From contig NZ_BSOG01000005.1 in NCBI RefSeq assembly GCF_030160395.1, positions 156,962-220,961 of the forward strand: a stretch of DNA of 64,000 nucleotides. Reading direction: 5' to 3'. This DNA comes from Chitinimonas prasina (GTDB lineage: Bacteria; Pseudomonadota; Gammaproteobacteria; Burkholderiales; Chitinimonadaceae). Below are positions 34,079 through 44,505 of the stretch, in pieces. The translations under genes and the position numbers were made by a program. Within the stretch, counting starts at the first letter, position 1. Every line of letters begins with the position of its first letter. The notes below the pieces were generated by a model. It was given only the letters and a program-made list of their open reading frames with translations, was not told the origin of the DNA and did no database searches.

Positions 34079-34696
34079 ATGACACATCTTAGGCTTGCAC
34101 TGTACTTGCTCAGCGCCACCACCCTGGCAGCCCCCATAGACGAGGCCTATGCCGCTTATGCACGCGGCGACAAGCCTGTCGCCCTGCAGCGCTATCGCCA
34201 ATTGGCTGAGCAGGGCCACGCCCTGGCACAGTTCAACTACGCCATGATGCTGCGGCGGGGTGAGGCCGGGCAAACCCAGGAGGACTGGCTGGTCTGGCTG
34301 GAGAAGGCGGCCGCCGGCGGCGTAATGAATGCCAACTATGTTTTGGGCCTGGCCTATGAGCGTGGTGATGGCGTGCCCGTATCGCAGGTACTGGCGACGC
34401 GCTGGTTTAAGCTGGCGGCCGAGCAAGGACATACCGAGGCGCAACTCGACCTAGGCACTCAGTACTTCCTGGGCCGTGGCGCACCCAAGGATTACGCCGA
34501 GGCAGCACGCTGGTACGAGAAGGCCGCTGAGGGCGGCAATATGGGCGCGCAGTACCTGATTGCCTCCATGTACGAGCATGGCGACGGCAAGCCGGTCGAT
34601 ATCGCCCAGGCCCTGATGTGGTACACCGCTGCCGCGCGCCAGGGCGACCCTGCGGCCAAACTCAAGGCCGAGGTGCTGGCCCGCAGCCGTCCCTGA
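34079..34696 (+). CDS. Sel1-repeat secreted protein
   Basis: A 205-residue protein with a signal peptide (MTHLRLALYLLSATTLAAP) and about four Sel1-type helical repeats (~25-195): AQFNYAMMLRRGEAG, ANYVLGLAYERGDGVPVSQV, AQLDLGTQYFLGRGAPKDYA, AQYLIASMYEHGDGKPVDIA. Sel1 repeats are protein-interaction scaffolds used in envelope and signalling complexes. The ATG was preferred over a GTG four codons upstream because the signal peptide begins there and GAGG precedes it. Partner unknown. Confidence 0.82.
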   Translation: MTHLRLALYLLSATTLAAPIDEAYAAYARGDKPVALQRYRQLAEQGHALAQFNYAMMLRRGEAGQTQEDWLVWLEKAAAGGVMNANYVLGLAYERGDGVPVSQVLATRWFKLAAEQGHTEAQLDLGTQYFLGRGAPKDYAEAARWYEKAAEGGNMGAQYLIASMYEHGDGKPVDIAQALMWYTAAARQGDPAAKLKAEVLARSRP

Positions 34697-34813
34697 CTGG
34701 CCTACCCGCCACACCAGCGAGACCCAGCGGACAAGATGTAGGTACTGCCCGCAACGCCGGCATGGCACCACCACGGTGGTCAACCTGCCCGGCAAGCCCT
34801 AAAGCCGACCGGA

Positions 34814-34835
34814 GTCATGGATTAAACTCCATGAC
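34814..34835. promoter_or_regulatory. Inverted repeat between Sel1 gene and chemoreceptor
   Basis: GTCATGGA-TTAAAC-TCCATGAC is a perfect 8-bp dyad 96 bp before the chemoreceptor start and 118 bp after the Sel1 stop. It has no U-run. It could be an operator for the chemoreceptor or a weak terminator. Confidence 0.3.
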
Positions 34836-34930
34836 AAGGATATATTGTTTACAAAGCTAGCACGCATAAGGCTTAGCGGATCGGGAGGAAGCCCTGACGT
34901 ACAAGACAAATGAATAACAGGAGTACCACC

Positions 34931-36550
34931 ATGACCCTGCGAGCCAAGCTGATTGTTCTTGTCACGGGACTTCTGGTCATGATGCTGGGTTTGGGCATCA
35001 ACAGCCTCACCCGGCTGGCCAGCACCAATGCCGCCTTTGCCACCACCTATAAAGACCGCGTCGTCCCACTGGATCAGCTCAAGGTGGTTGCCGACATGTA
35101 TGCGGTCAATATCGTGGATACCACCCACAAGGCCAATCACCAGACCATCACCGCAGCAGCTGCTCGTACTGCCGTCGCCGAAGCCAACAAGCAGATAAGG
35201 GCAAACTGGCAGGCCTACGCCGCCACTGAGCTCACTGCGGAAGAAAAGCAGCTGGTCGCCGAAGCTGAAACCGCCATGAAGGCTGCCGACATGGCAGTGG
35301 CCAAGCTCGATCAGCTGCTGGCTGCTGGCGACACCACTGGGCTTGATGCCTTCGCACGCACCGACCTCTATCCGGCCATAGACCCGATATCAGGCAGCAT
35401 ATCCAAGCTGGTTGAGCTGCAATTGAAAGAGGCACGCAAGAATTATGGCTCTGCTCAGGATGACTACGCCCAGACACGGATGGTGACCTGGATTACCCTG
35501 CTGGCCGCCATGGTGATCGCAGGGGGTGTTTCGGCCTGGTTACTGAATGGCATGAACCGCAAGATCGGCACGCTGCGTGAAACCCTGCGGCAGGCTCGCG
35601 ACAAGCGCGACCTGACCTTACGGGTACCGGTAACCGCCAACGACGAGATAGACAGTATCGCCCGCGCCTACAATACCCTGGCCGACAATATGCAAACCCT
35701 GGTACAGGCCGTGGCCAAGGCGGTGGACACCGTCAATCACGAAGCCGAACAACTGGCCAACACCACCCAGCAGGTGGCCCTGGCATCCAACGCAGGTTCC
35801 GAGGCCACCAGCGCCATGGCCGCGGCGGTGGAGCAGGTCACCGTCAGCATTGCCCATGTGGCGGACAACGCCCACGAGGCCCATGAGCTGGGTGCCACCA
35901 GCCGGCAGCAAGCAGCCAGCGGCGCAGACCAGATACGTGCCACGGTCAGCCATATGCAGGCAATAGACCGCGCCGTGTCCGAGGCCGCCGGCAAGGTGAC
36001 TACCCTGGGTCAGGACGCCCAGCGCATCACCTCGGTCGTCAGCGTCATCAAGGATGTGGCCGACCAGACCAATCTGCTGGCGCTCAACGCCGCCATCGAA
36101 GCCGCCCGAGCCGGCGAGCAAGGGCGCGGCTTTGCCGTAGTGGCCGATGAAGTGCGCAAGCTGGCCGAGCGCACAGCCAATGCCACCATCGATATCCAGC
36201 AGATGGTGACCCAGATAGGCGGTAATAGCGAACAGGCTGTCGGCGCAATGAACACCACGGTGGAGCGGGCCCATGAATGTGCCGAACTGGCCAGCCGCGC
36301 CGGGCTGTCCATCGCCGCCATCACCGAGGGGGTGGATGCCAGCGAACAGGCTGTCGCCAACATTGCCGAGTCGCTGAACGAACACAAGGCCGGTACTCAG
36401 CAGATAGCGCAACAGGTAGAGAAGGTCGCCCAGATCAGCGAAGAAAACACCGCCGCTGTGGCCGCCATGAACCAAACGGCTAGCATGCTAGGCCGGCTGA
36501 CCCATGAGCTCTGCGGCGAGGTCAACCAGTTCCGCTACGATGCCCGCTGA
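34931..36550 (+). CDS. Methyl-accepting chemotaxis protein
   Basis: A 539-residue chemoreceptor. It has an N-terminal membrane helix (~8-28), a periplasmic four-helix-bundle sensor (~30-185, 4HB_MCP type), a second helix (~188-208), HAMP (~210-262) and the cytoplasmic signalling coiled coil (~270-539). The hairpin tip reads [18 protein letters not shown]. It relays ligand binding to CheA/CheW. No CWxxF-like CheR tether is visible at the C-terminus. The start follows CAGGAG. The ligand is unknown, although the nearby orphan solute-binding protein gene (38109-38882) could be related. Confidence 0.93.
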   Translation: MTLRAKLIVLVTGLLVMMLGLGINSLTRLASTNAAFATTYKDRVVPLDQLKVVADMYAVNIVDTTHKANHQTITAAAARTAVAEANKQIRANWQAYAATELTAEEKQLVAEAETAMKAADMAVAKLDQLLAAGDTTGLDAFARTDLYPAIDPISGSISKLVELQLKEARKNYGSAQDDYAQTRMVTWITLLAAMVIAGGVSAWLLNGMNRKIGTLRETLRQARDKRDLTLRVPVTANDEIDSIARAYNTLADNMQTLVQAVAKAVDTVNHEAEQLANTTQQVALASNAGSEATSAMAAAVEQVTVSIAHVADNAHEAHELGATSRQQAASGADQIRATVSHMQAIDRAVSEAAGKVTTLGQDAQRITSVVSVIKDVADQTNLLALNAAIEAARAGEQGRGFAVVADEVRKLAERTANATIDIQQMVTQIGGNSEQAVGAMNTTVERAHECAELASRAGLSIAAITEGVDASEQAVANIAESLNEHKAGTQQIAQQVEKVAQISEENTAAVAAMNQTASMLGRLTHELCGEVNQFRYDAR

Positions 36551-36589
36551 AGGCCGGCGGCGCACTGGAAACGGGAAGCCGGGGGCCTG

Positions 36590-38041
36590 CTACACCTGTC
36601 GGCAACGGTAGCACCAGAGCGCCGGCCCCAGTGGCTCCGGGGCGGTGGGCACCAGAGTCAGGCTGCTGTCCCCCAATTCGGCCTGGCATGGCAGGTCGGT
36701 GGCCAGCCAGTCGTGGTCGAGCAGTACGATGGCCTCGTAACCATTGGCTGGCCCCGGTTGCAGATAGAGCGCCCGCTGGCCATCGCCCGTTACTGGAATC
36801 AACCGTATGGCCTGTGCCTCCTGCCCCAGCCAGCGTGCCGTGACGAACAACAAGCCATCGGCCTGGGGCAGGCTGCGTACCGGCCGCGCCAGCCACCACC
36901 CGCGCCCCGGCATCTGCAGGGCCATCAAGCCAGAGGCCAGCAGCGCGGCACTATCACCGGGCAACAACAGGCCCACTCCGTTCTCGTCTATGTCCTCCAC
37001 CTGCGCGCGGCGCAGGTAAGGGTCATTCTCCAGCATGCGCTCGTTCTTCTGGCCCAACAGGCCACGTATGCGCAGGAAATCAAAGGCAGTCTGCAACTGA
37101 CCCAAGCGGGAGGCGACAATATTGGGACAACGCCCGCTACGCGCCACCCAGCCATGCACCAGTTTGTCGAACACATCGGGCTGGGCATTGGCGGGCAGCC
37201 AATCGAGCAAGCCGCCTGTCTGCAGCACCGACTGTGCATAACGCGCCTGCTGCGCCACCGCCTCCAGCCCAAAGCACAGCGCGGGTGATGCCGCACTGGG
37301 CCCACCCCAGCCCACCAGGCGGCTGGCCTCATTGGCATCCGGGTCCATGACCAGGGGCGTCGAGCGGTGAAAATCCGGGGCAACAAAGACATGGCCGGCG
37401 AGCTGGCGGCAACAACGCGCAGCCAATGCCACCTCATGGCCTTCCACCACGGCAAAGGCATCATGACTCAGCAGCAGATAGGCGAGGGCACGGGCCGGCT
37501 CATCCTTGCTGTCGCCGATATGGCGGCCCAATACCCCGTGCCGCACCAGCGCCAGGTAGATGTCCACCGGTCCCGCCCAAATCACTGCCGCCTGTTGCGG
37601 GTCATACAGCGCCCTGGCCGTGTGGGCCAGGCCCAACCAATGCAGATATCCGGCAGCCCAGTCACGCAGGTCACCGATACGTCCGGTGCCCTTCTGCAAT
37701 TGCACCGTCTCGCGTACCGCTTCGATATAGCTGGCATTGGCCAGTTGGTCGGCCAGCAAGGCCAGGCGCTTGCCGGTCATGTCACGTCGTACCGGATTGT
37801 CCTTGTTGGCCGCCAGTTCCTCCAGTGCCTGATCAGCCCATTGCCGTGCAGTTGGATCCAGCGCATCTATCAGCTTGCGGGCCGCCGGGCCGCTGGGTGA
37901 TGCCGCCATGCCCTCGCGCAAGGCTTCCGCCAGGCCATCCAGCGCCGCAATCACGGGCTGGCCAGGCAAGCGCTCCAGAATCAGGCGCAACTCACGTATG
38001 GGTGTGTCGGTCTGGAAAATTGGTAGCAGGCGGTCAAACAT
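36590..38041 (-). CDS. Conserved hypothetical protein, PilZ-like C-terminal region
   Basis: A 483-residue soluble protein I cannot place in a named family. Residues 1-300 are helical and Ala/Leu-rich (RELRLILERLPGQPVIAALD, YLALVRHGVLGRHIGDSKDE). From ~340 it becomes beta-rich, and AQVEDIDENGVGLLLPGD resembles the core strand of PilZ domains (D-x-S-x-x-G), though the N-terminal RxxxR is unclear. It ends CYRCRQV. It faces the chemoreceptor convergently. A c-di-GMP-linked role is only a guess. Confidence 0.6.
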   Translation of the reverse strand: MFDRLLPIFQTDTPIRELRLILERLPGQPVIAALDGLAEALREGMAASPSGPAARKLIDALDPTARQWADQALEELAANKDNPVRRDMTGKRLALLADQLANASYIEAVRETVQLQKGTGRIGDLRDWAAGYLHWLGLAHTARALYDPQQAAVIWAGPVDIYLALVRHGVLGRHIGDSKDEPARALAYLLLSHDAFAVVEGHEVALAARCCRQLAGHVFVAPDFHRSTPLVMDPDANEASRLVGWGGPSAASPALCFGLEAVAQQARYAQSVLQTGGLLDWLPANAQPDVFDKLVHGWVARSGRCPNIVASRLGQLQTAFDFLRIRGLLGQKNERMLENDPYLRRAQVEDIDENGVGLLLPGDSAALLASGLMALQMPGRGWWLARPVRSLPQADGLLFVTARWLGQEAQAIRLIPVTGDGQRALYLQPGPANGYEAIVLLDHDWLATDLPCQAELGDSSLTLVPTAPEPLGPALWCYRCRQV

Positions 38042-38108
38042 CGGGCTATGTCTACTCAGGGATGGACAGTATTCTCAGGCTTGTGCGCCTTCAGGTACAG
38101 GGTAGTTA

Positions 38109-38882
38109 TCAACAACGGCGGGCCTTTTTGCAGGCTGCCAGAAAAGCCGTTTCATAGCGCTCCAGAATAGCCTTTGTTTCGCCAGCGTCCACCATGGCAG
38201 CAAGCGCCTGCTCCAGGCGGCCGCGCTCATCCTTCCACGGCGAGGTCCGCGACATCGAGACATAGCGCATGACCTTGTTGGGCCGCACCCATTCCGCCGC
38301 TTTGACCCTGCCGGCAAACTGTGGGTTCTGCAGGAAGGTGGCGGCCACATTGGCACCGGCCGGTACCACATCCACCCGGCCAGCCACCAGCTTGCGGAAA
38401 TTGGTCATCAGGTCAGGTGCTTCATCCTTCTTGAGCTTGCTGTCGCCATCGAATTCATCAAAGTAGTGCAGCCCCCGAATCACGCCCAGGCGCAGGGGAT
38501 ACAGATCCTCGTACTTCCTTACCTTGCGCTTTTCATCACGACGCAGAAAGAAATAGGTGGGCGACCCAGCCGCATAGGGTGGCTCCAGCAGCACCATCAT
38601 GGGTTCACGCTCTGCCGTCATGGCCAGGCCCATGGTGACATCGGCCGTCCCTTCCTGCAGCATGCGCAGGCAACGCACCAAGGGGCACTCCACGATCTCC
38701 AGCTTTACCTTGAGGCGCTCGGCCAAGCGCGCCATGATCTCCACGTGGGAGCCTGCATAGCCCGTCGGAGTCACTTCCATATAAGGGGGTAGCGGGCGCA
38801 GGGCAAATATCAGCTTGTCCGGCGCAGCCCAGGTGGTAGCCGGTACCAGCAAACACAGCAGCGCTACCCATAGGCGAGACAT
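38109..38882 (-). CDS. Periplasmic solute-binding protein, SBP_bac_3 type
   Basis: A 257-residue protein with a signal peptide (ending TTWAAP) and the family-3 solute-binding fold: LIFALRPLPPYMEV, HVEIMARLAERLKVKLEIVE, MLQEGTADVTMGLAMTAERE, LRLGVIRGLHYFDEF. No transporter genes adjoin it. It starts 9 bp after the stop of the upstream alpha/beta hydrolase gene, so the two are probably co-transcribed. ATG 38882 was chosen over GTG one codon upstream. The ligand is unknown; members without an ABC partner may act as extracellular sensors. Confidence 0.78.
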   Translation of the reverse strand: MSRLWVALLCLLVPATTWAAPDKLIFALRPLPPYMEVTPTGYAGSHVEIMARLAERLKVKLEIVECPLVRCLRMLQEGTADVTMGLAMTAEREPMMVLLEPPYAAGSPTYFFLRRDEKRKVRKYEDLYPLRLGVIRGLHYFDEFDGDSKLKKDEAPDLMTNFRKLVAGRVDVVPAGANVAATFLQNPQFAGRVKAAEWVRPNKVMRYVSMSRTSPWKDERGRLEQALAAMVDAGETKAILERYETAFLAACKKARRC

Positions 38883-38890
38883 CACCAGCC

Positions 38891-39742
38891 CTATTCTGCC
38901 TTCAAGAAACTGCGTGCCACGGCAATCTGGTCTTCCTGCAGAAAGGTGGGGGCATGCCCTACCCCTTCAAAATCCACCCACGCCGCCTTCGGCCCCCGCT
39001 CGCTCATGGCACAGGCAGTATCCACGCTGAGTAGATCCGACTGGGCCCCACGGGTCAGCAGAACAGGGCAGCGGATATTGTCATACAACGGCCAGAGATT
39101 GACGTCATCGCCAGCCGCCTTCTGAAACGGTATGGCGATACCGGGGTCGTAGTTCAAGCGCCAACCATTGCCGTCCGGCTTGAGCATCACCTCGGTAAGA
39201 AAAGCCCACTGCGCGTCGCTGTGCGGGCCAAAAGGCGCCGATACCGCACGGATATACGCCTCTGCCGCCGCCCGAGAGGGCATGGCCGGCGCCTTGCCGA
39301 CGTATTCGCCGATGCGCGCCAGGGCGCTTGCCGCCAGCACCGGGCCCACATCATTGAGCAGCAGCCGGCGAATGGGCGTTCCCGGCATGGCCGCCAGTAT
39401 CATGCCTATCAACCCACCCATGGAGGTGCCCACCCAGTGCACGGTAGCGACATTGAGCCGGGCTATCAGCACCAGCATGTCCTGTACATAGAGCGGCACC
39501 TGGTAGCCCATGGGGTCTCGCAACCAATCGCTTTCCCCCCTGCCCACCACATCGGGTGCCACCACCCGAAAATCGCCCGCCAGCGCATGGGCCAGGCTTT
39601 CAAAATCCCGCCCATTGCGGGTCAAGCCGTGTGCGCAGACCACCACCCGTGGATTGGCCGCATCACCCCACTCCCGATAGGCCATACGGTATACGCCCGT
39701 TTCGCGGCCAACCAGCACATGGGCAAGTCGAGGTGCTGACAT
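38891..39742 (-). CDS. Alpha/beta-fold hydrolase
   Basis: A 283-residue cytoplasmic hydrolase. The oxyanion region is VVVCAHGLTRNGRDFESLAH, the nucleophile elbow is HWVGTSMGGLIGMILAA (Ser), the acid is probably Asp in RGAQSDLLSVDTA and the catalytic His is in EGVGHAPTFLQ. The family includes esterases, haloalkane- and meta-cleavage-type hydrolases, so the substrate is undetermined. It begins the two-gene unit with the solute-binding protein. The 140 bp upstream is otherwise empty apart from short GC-rich dyads. Confidence 0.82.
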   Translation of the reverse strand: MSAPRLAHVLVGRETGVYRMAYREWGDAANPRVVVCAHGLTRNGRDFESLAHALAGDFRVVAPDVVGRGESDWLRDPMGYQVPLYVQDMLVLIARLNVATVHWVGTSMGGLIGMILAAMPGTPIRRLLLNDVGPVLAASALARIGEYVGKAPAMPSRAAAEAYIRAVSAPFGPHSDAQWAFLTEVMLKPDGNGWRLNYDPGIAIPFQKAAGDDVNLWPLYDNIRCPVLLTRGAQSDLLSVDTACAMSERGPKAAWVDFEGVGHAPTFLQEDQIAVARSFLKAE

Positions 39743-39882
39743 GCGTGTCTCCTGCGAGTCATCTGTATGGGGGATACTCAGTTATAGGCTGGAGACACGG
39801 CCCTGCGGGGAAATAATGGCCGTGAGGAATGCACAGGATAGGCACGCCAAGCGGTGTGGACCGCCCGGCGATAGGCGGCGGG

Positions 39883-40176
39883 TTAGCCACGCATGGCCCT
39901 GATGGCAAAGGCTATCGCAGCAATCAGCCCTATCAGGTAGGCATTGCTGAGCTTGAAACGCCGGTCGAGCAGCTTGAGCACCAACCCGCCGGCCACACAC
40001 CATGCCGGCACCATCACAAACTGCTGGAACAGGCCGTAAGCCGCAGCCTGCAGCAGCTCGCCGGAGAAGCCGCCAAACAAGGGCTTGAGCGCCAGGGCGA
40101 GATTGATCAGCACCAGGCCTATCACCACGGCACGCGGCACTGGCATATCCAGCGCAGGCTTATCCTCTGCCTGCAT
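39883..40176 (-). CDS. Small membrane protein
   Basis: A 97-residue protein with three hydrophobic segments (~16-32 VIGLVLINLALALKPLF, ~42-65 AAYGLFQQFVMVPAWCVAGG, ~76-92 AYLIGLIAAIAFAIRAM). It has no recognised family or catalytic motif. The ATG overlaps the stop of the upstream 68-residue ORF (TGATG) and has GAGGGG before it, so it is translated by coupling as the last gene of the old-yellow-enzyme operon. Confidence 0.6.
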   Translation of the reverse strand: MQAEDKPALDMPVPRAVVIGLVLINLALALKPLFGGFSGELLQAAAYGLFQQFVMVPAWCVAGGLVLKLLDRRFKLSNAYLIGLIAAIAFAIRAMRG

Positions 40177-40382
40177 CAATGCCCCCTCGCTATCTGACCA
40201 TCGCGCCGCAGCCCTGCCTGGACAATATTGCCCAGCAAGCCCGTCAGCCACCGGCCTGCTGCGTCCTGCGTGGCCTGATGCAACGCAGGCATGTCCTCAC
40301 GGCATAGTTGGTACAGCACGGCACGCGTGCCGGGATGGGGGGTCTGGTGCATAAGCGGCAATTCTCTGGGCAAGGCCGCCAT
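40176..40382 (-). CDS. Small 68-residue soluble protein in OYE operon
   Basis: A small ORF beginning MAALPRELPLMHQTPHPGTR, with DMPALHQATQDAAGRWLTGL in the middle. It starts two bases after the OYE stop codon, preceded by AGGGG, and its own stop overlaps the next start. This tight linkage on both sides is the main evidence that it is real. No family recognised. Confidence 0.5.
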   Translation of the reverse strand: MAALPRELPLMHQTPHPGTRAVLYQLCREDMPALHQATQDAAGRWLTGLLGNIVQAGLRRDGQIARGH

Positions 40383-40383
40383 T

Positions 40384-41544
<1,161 letters not shown>

Positions 41545-41719
41545 TCAGGACTCAATCGAGGTTTTCTCGGCCACCATTGAATCTGGCTCAGCAATCGCAC
41601 TGTCAACAATTGGCAGGGCGCAGCCACCATGACAGTGCACAAGGGTGTCACCTGGCTGTCACGTGCAGGCGGCAGCCATAGGGCGCATCATTCCGCCTCA
41701 CACTGGGGAGTTTCATTCC

Positions 41720-42598
41720 ATGCAGACCGGCATACTCTACGCCGCCGCAGCCTATTTCATCTGGGGCTTGCTGCCGCTCTACCTCAAGGCCATCAAACAT
41801 GTGCCCGCGATGGAAATCCTCATGCACCGCATGGTCTGGTCGCTGGTGTTCCTCGCCATCGTGCTGGCTGTCCGCAAGCACTGGAGCTGGCTCAAGCCCG
41901 CCCTGCAGGACAAGCGCGTGGTCGGTCGCTTCATCGCCAGCGCTGCCATTCTTTCCATCAACTGGTTCATCTATATCTGGGCGGTGAATGACGGCCGCGT
42001 GGTGGATGCCAGCCTGGGCTATTTCATCAACCCGCTGGTCAACGTGATGTTGGGCTATTTTCTGCTGCATGAACGGCTGCGGCCAGGCCAATGGGGCGCC
42101 ATTGCCGTGGCGGCCGCGGGTGTGGTGTGGCTGACGGTACAGGCCGGACAGTTGCCCTGGATAGGCCTGCTGCTGGCCGCCAGCTTCGGTACCTATGGCC
42201 TGCTGCGCAAGACGGCCCCCTTGGGCGCACTGGAAGGACTGTCGCTGGAAACCCTGCTGCTGACACCGTTTGCACTGGCCTGGCTGGGTTGGCTGGCGTC
42301 ACAGGGGCAGAGCGGCTTCGTCAATGGCGATAGCAGCACACATGCCCTGCTGCTGGCGGCCGGCCCCATCACCGCCATACCGCTGCTGCTTTTCGCCGCC
42401 GGCGCTCGCCGTATTCCCCTGTCGCTGCTGGGGCTGCTGCAGTACATAGGCCCTACCCTGCAGATGGCTCTGGGTGTCTTCCTCTGGCACGAACCATTCG
42501 GCACCGGCAAATTGATCGGTTTTGCCGTGATCTGGTCGGCACTGGCGCTCTATACGTTGGAAGGCTACTGGAACAGCCGGCAGGTGCGCCTGGCTTGA
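41720..42598 (+). CDS. rarD: EamA-family permease RarD
   Basis: A 292-residue inner-membrane protein with ten hydrophobic helices in two EamA repeats, beginning TGILYAAAAYFIWGLLPLYL, which is the RarD hallmark. SLGYFINPLVNVMLGYFLLH and LGLLQYIGPTLQMALGVFLW are the conserved repeat ends. It belongs to the drug/metabolite transporter superfamily; RarD was first linked to chloramphenicol phenotype, but its natural substrate is not established. The start follows GGGGAG, and an upstream in-frame ATG is rejected because it adds non-helical sequence. Confidence 0.9.
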   Translation: MQTGILYAAAAYFIWGLLPLYLKAIKHVPAMEILMHRMVWSLVFLAIVLAVRKHWSWLKPALQDKRVVGRFIASAAILSINWFIYIWAVNDGRVVDASLGYFINPLVNVMLGYFLLHERLRPGQWGAIAVAAAGVVWLTVQAGQLPWIGLLLAASFGTYGLLRKTAPLGALEGLSLETLLLTPFALAWLGWLASQGQSGFVNGDSSTHALLLAAGPITAIPLLLFAAGARRIPLSLLGLLQYIGPTLQMALGVFLWHEPFGTGKLIGFAVIWSALALYTLEGYWNSRQVRLA

Positions 42599-42621
42599 GG
42601 GCTTGAGCCTACCTTGAAGTA

Positions 42622-43206
42622 GCAGGCGCTATCGTAAACGCACGTGCTACCCAGGCACCCGGGGAACCCGGGTGCTAACCATAGTGGCAGCTCAAGCAGC
42701 GGCTCCACCTGGATCGATTCCCACCCCTACCCCCGCCCGCCGGCGGGGAACCTCGCTGACGCTCGACAGGGGCACTACCTAGAAAATGGCAGGCGCTATC
42801 GTAAACGCACGTGCTACCCAGGCACCCGGGGAACCCGGGTGCTAACCATAGTAGCAGCTCAAGCAGCGGCTCCACCTGGATCGATTCCCACCCCTACCCC
42901 CGCCCGCCGGCGGGGAACCTCGCTGACGCTCGACAGGGGCACTACCTAGAAAATGGCAGGCGCTATTGTAAACGCACGTGCTACCCAGGCACCCAGGGAG
43001 CCAGGGTGCTAACCATAGTGGCACCTCAAGCAGCGGCTCTACCTTGATCGATTCCCACCCCTACCCCCGCCCGCCGGCGGGGAACCTCGCTGACGCTCGA
43101 CAGGGGCACTACCTAAAAAATGGCAGGCGATATCGTAAAGGCACATGCTACCCAGGCACCCGTGGAACCCCGGTGCTAACCATTGCGGCAGATCAAGCAA
43201 CGGCTG
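42622..43206. repeat. Tandem array, 167-bp unit, about 3.5 copies
   Basis: Copies start at 42622, 42789, 42956 and 43123; the fourth is truncated near 43206. Copies 1 and 2 are nearly identical, while 3 and 4 carry point differences. Each full unit contains two hairpins: GCACCCGG-GGAA-CCGGGTGC (degenerate in copies 3-4) and CCCGCC-CGCC-GGCGGG. The unit is not a multiple of three, so it does not encode an in-frame protein repeat. The minus-strand small secreted ORF at 43039-43260 runs into it. Confidence 0.9.
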
Positions 43207-43260
43207 GGCCCAGGCCACGCCCAGCCAGCACAATAGCGCCGCCGGCATGTACCGTCGCAT
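43039..43260 (-). CDS. Small secreted protein running into the tandem array
   Basis: A 73-residue ORF starting MRRYMPAALLCWLGVAWAQP, a good signal peptide with a GGAGG ribosome site. The mature part (LPQWLAPGFHGCLGSMCLY, then GSPPAGGGRGGNRSR) is encoded by the repeat unit. Three Cys residues follow the signal peptide. The stop arises from a base change specific to copy 3. No family recognised. It may be a real short secreted peptide gene whose 3' part was tandemly duplicated, or a chance frame. Confidence 0.4.
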   Translation of the reverse strand: MRRYMPAALLCWLGVAWAQPLLDLPQWLAPGFHGCLGSMCLYDIACHFLGSAPVERQRGSPPAGGGRGGNRSR

Positions 43261-43427
43261 GGCCTGCCTCCGTGGGAGTGACTTGATAGCACTATAGCCG
43301 CTGGGCTGCGGCAACCCGCTGCCAATGCGACCGGTGTCAGGCTGGGCATGAGTGTCTGTCACCACCATCGGTCTGACGCAACTGGAAGTGCCCTATAATC
43401 GGGCATCCATCTGCCGGACTGCACACC

Positions 43428-43910
43428 ATGCATTACGAACATATCGTCCAGATCAACGACGCCAACGACCCCTTGCTCTCGGTCATCAGTCGCAACCAGC
43501 TTTGGCGAGGCCTGCTGCGCAGGGTAGAAAAACCGGAAGAGTTCCTGGTCGGGGTTGAATCGGTAGCCATCACGGCACGTGGTGACGGCTGGCTCAAGCG
43601 CGATATGCAGCTGGGGCCGCTACGGGTAGAGGATCACATCACGCTGGAAGACGAAGTCCGTATCCATTTCGATACCGCGCCCAGTGCACAGCATCAAGGC
43701 GGCAGCTTTACCATGACCATTGAGGAGCCCAATCCGGGCGCCCTGTTCGTGCGTTTCAGCTACCAGACTGCGCTGCCAGAAACTGGCCCGCAGGATACCG
43801 ATGCCGGCGACGCCTATTTTGCCGACTATGTGAAGTCGGCCTATCGTGATACCGATATCGATGCCATACGCTGGATACGGGAGCTGGTCGAAACAGGCCA
43901 GCTGGATTGA
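43428..43910 (+). CDS. SRPBCC/DUF1857 family protein
   Basis: A 160-residue protein matching the DUF1857 (AtaL-like) group of the SRPBCC superfamily. It begins MHYEHIVQINDANDPLLSVI, followed by SRNQLWRGLLRRVEKPEEFL, then LEDEVRIHFDTAP and FTMTIEEPNPGALFVRFSYQ. The fold makes a deep hydrophobic pocket for lipid or polyketide ligands; the function in bacteria is not settled. It ends 24 bp before the trxC start on the same strand, so they probably form an operon. Confidence 0.82.
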   Translation: MHYEHIVQINDANDPLLSVISRNQLWRGLLRRVEKPEEFLVGVESVAITARGDGWLKRDMQLGPLRVEDHITLEDEVRIHFDTAPSAQHQGGSFTMTIEEPNPGALFVRFSYQTALPETGPQDTDAGDAYFADYVKSAYRDTDIDAIRWIRELVETGQLD

Positions 43911-43933
43911 TTGACGCCAAGGGAGAACACAAT

Positions 43934-44365
43934 ATGCATCTAGCCTGCCCGTATTGCGGCGCCACCAACCGAATACCCGATGAGCGCCTGGACGATGGCC
44001 CCAGTTGCGGTAAATGCAAACAGCCGCTGATGGCGGCCGAGCCCGTGGACATCAGTGATGCCAACCTGCCGGGTTTTCTGGCCAACACCGAGCTGCCCGT
44101 GCTGATTGACTTCTGGGCCGCCTGGTGTGGCCCATGTCAGATGATGGCGCCCCATTTTGAAGAAGCTGCACGGCAGCAGCCACGCATACGCTTTGCCAAG
44201 GTGGACAGCGATGCGGCTCCTGCCGCCAGCCGCTATTTCGGCATACGCAGCATCCCCACCCTGCTGCTGATGTATCAGGGCCAGGAGATCGCCCGCCAAA
44301 GCGGTGTGATGAGTGCGCCACAGCTGCTGGCCTGGGCGGAAAGCCAACTGGCAAGCAAGCCATAG
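43934..44365 (+). CDS. trxC: Thioredoxin TrxC (thioredoxin 2)
   Basis: A 143-residue thioredoxin with the N-terminal zinc finger that defines TrxC (CPYCGATNRIPDER and CGKCKQ) and the active site FWAAWCGPCQMMAPHF (WCGPC). The cis-Pro region is RSIPTLLLMYQGQE. It reduces cytosolic disulfides with thioredoxin reductase and is linked to oxidative stress. The start MHLACPY is preceded by AAGGGAGAA. It is probably co-transcribed with the SRPBCC gene and closed by a strong terminator. Confidence 0.95.
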   Translation: MHLACPYCGATNRIPDERLDDGPSCGKCKQPLMAAEPVDISDANLPGFLANTELPVLIDFWAAWCGPCQMMAPHFEEAARQQPRIRFAKVDSDAAPAASRYFGIRSIPTLLLMYQGQEIARQSGVMSAPQLLAWAESQLASKP

Positions 44366-44411
44366 AGGGCAGCATCAGGCTGCAACCCTGAGTCCAGGCC
44401 TCAGCCCATAT

Positions 44412-44447
44412 AAAAAAGCCGCGCGGTACGCACCGTCGCGGCTTTTT
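44412..44447. terminator. Terminator after trxC
   Basis: An 11-bp stem AAAAAGCCGCG / CGCGGCTTTTT with a 13-base loop and flanking A/T runs. It can act in both directions, so it may also end a minus-strand transcript from the micro-ORF at 44506-44538. Confidence 0.85.
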
Positions 44448-44505
44448 CGTCGGAACCCCTGCTGACGCAGGACACGACGCCCAGATGGGATGGACCCAAT
44501 CGGGC

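Noticed and set aside
42644..42949. 101-codon protein frame across the tandem repeat
   Set aside because: The 167-bp period shifts frame at every unit, so the frame is a by-product of the repeat and has no start signal.
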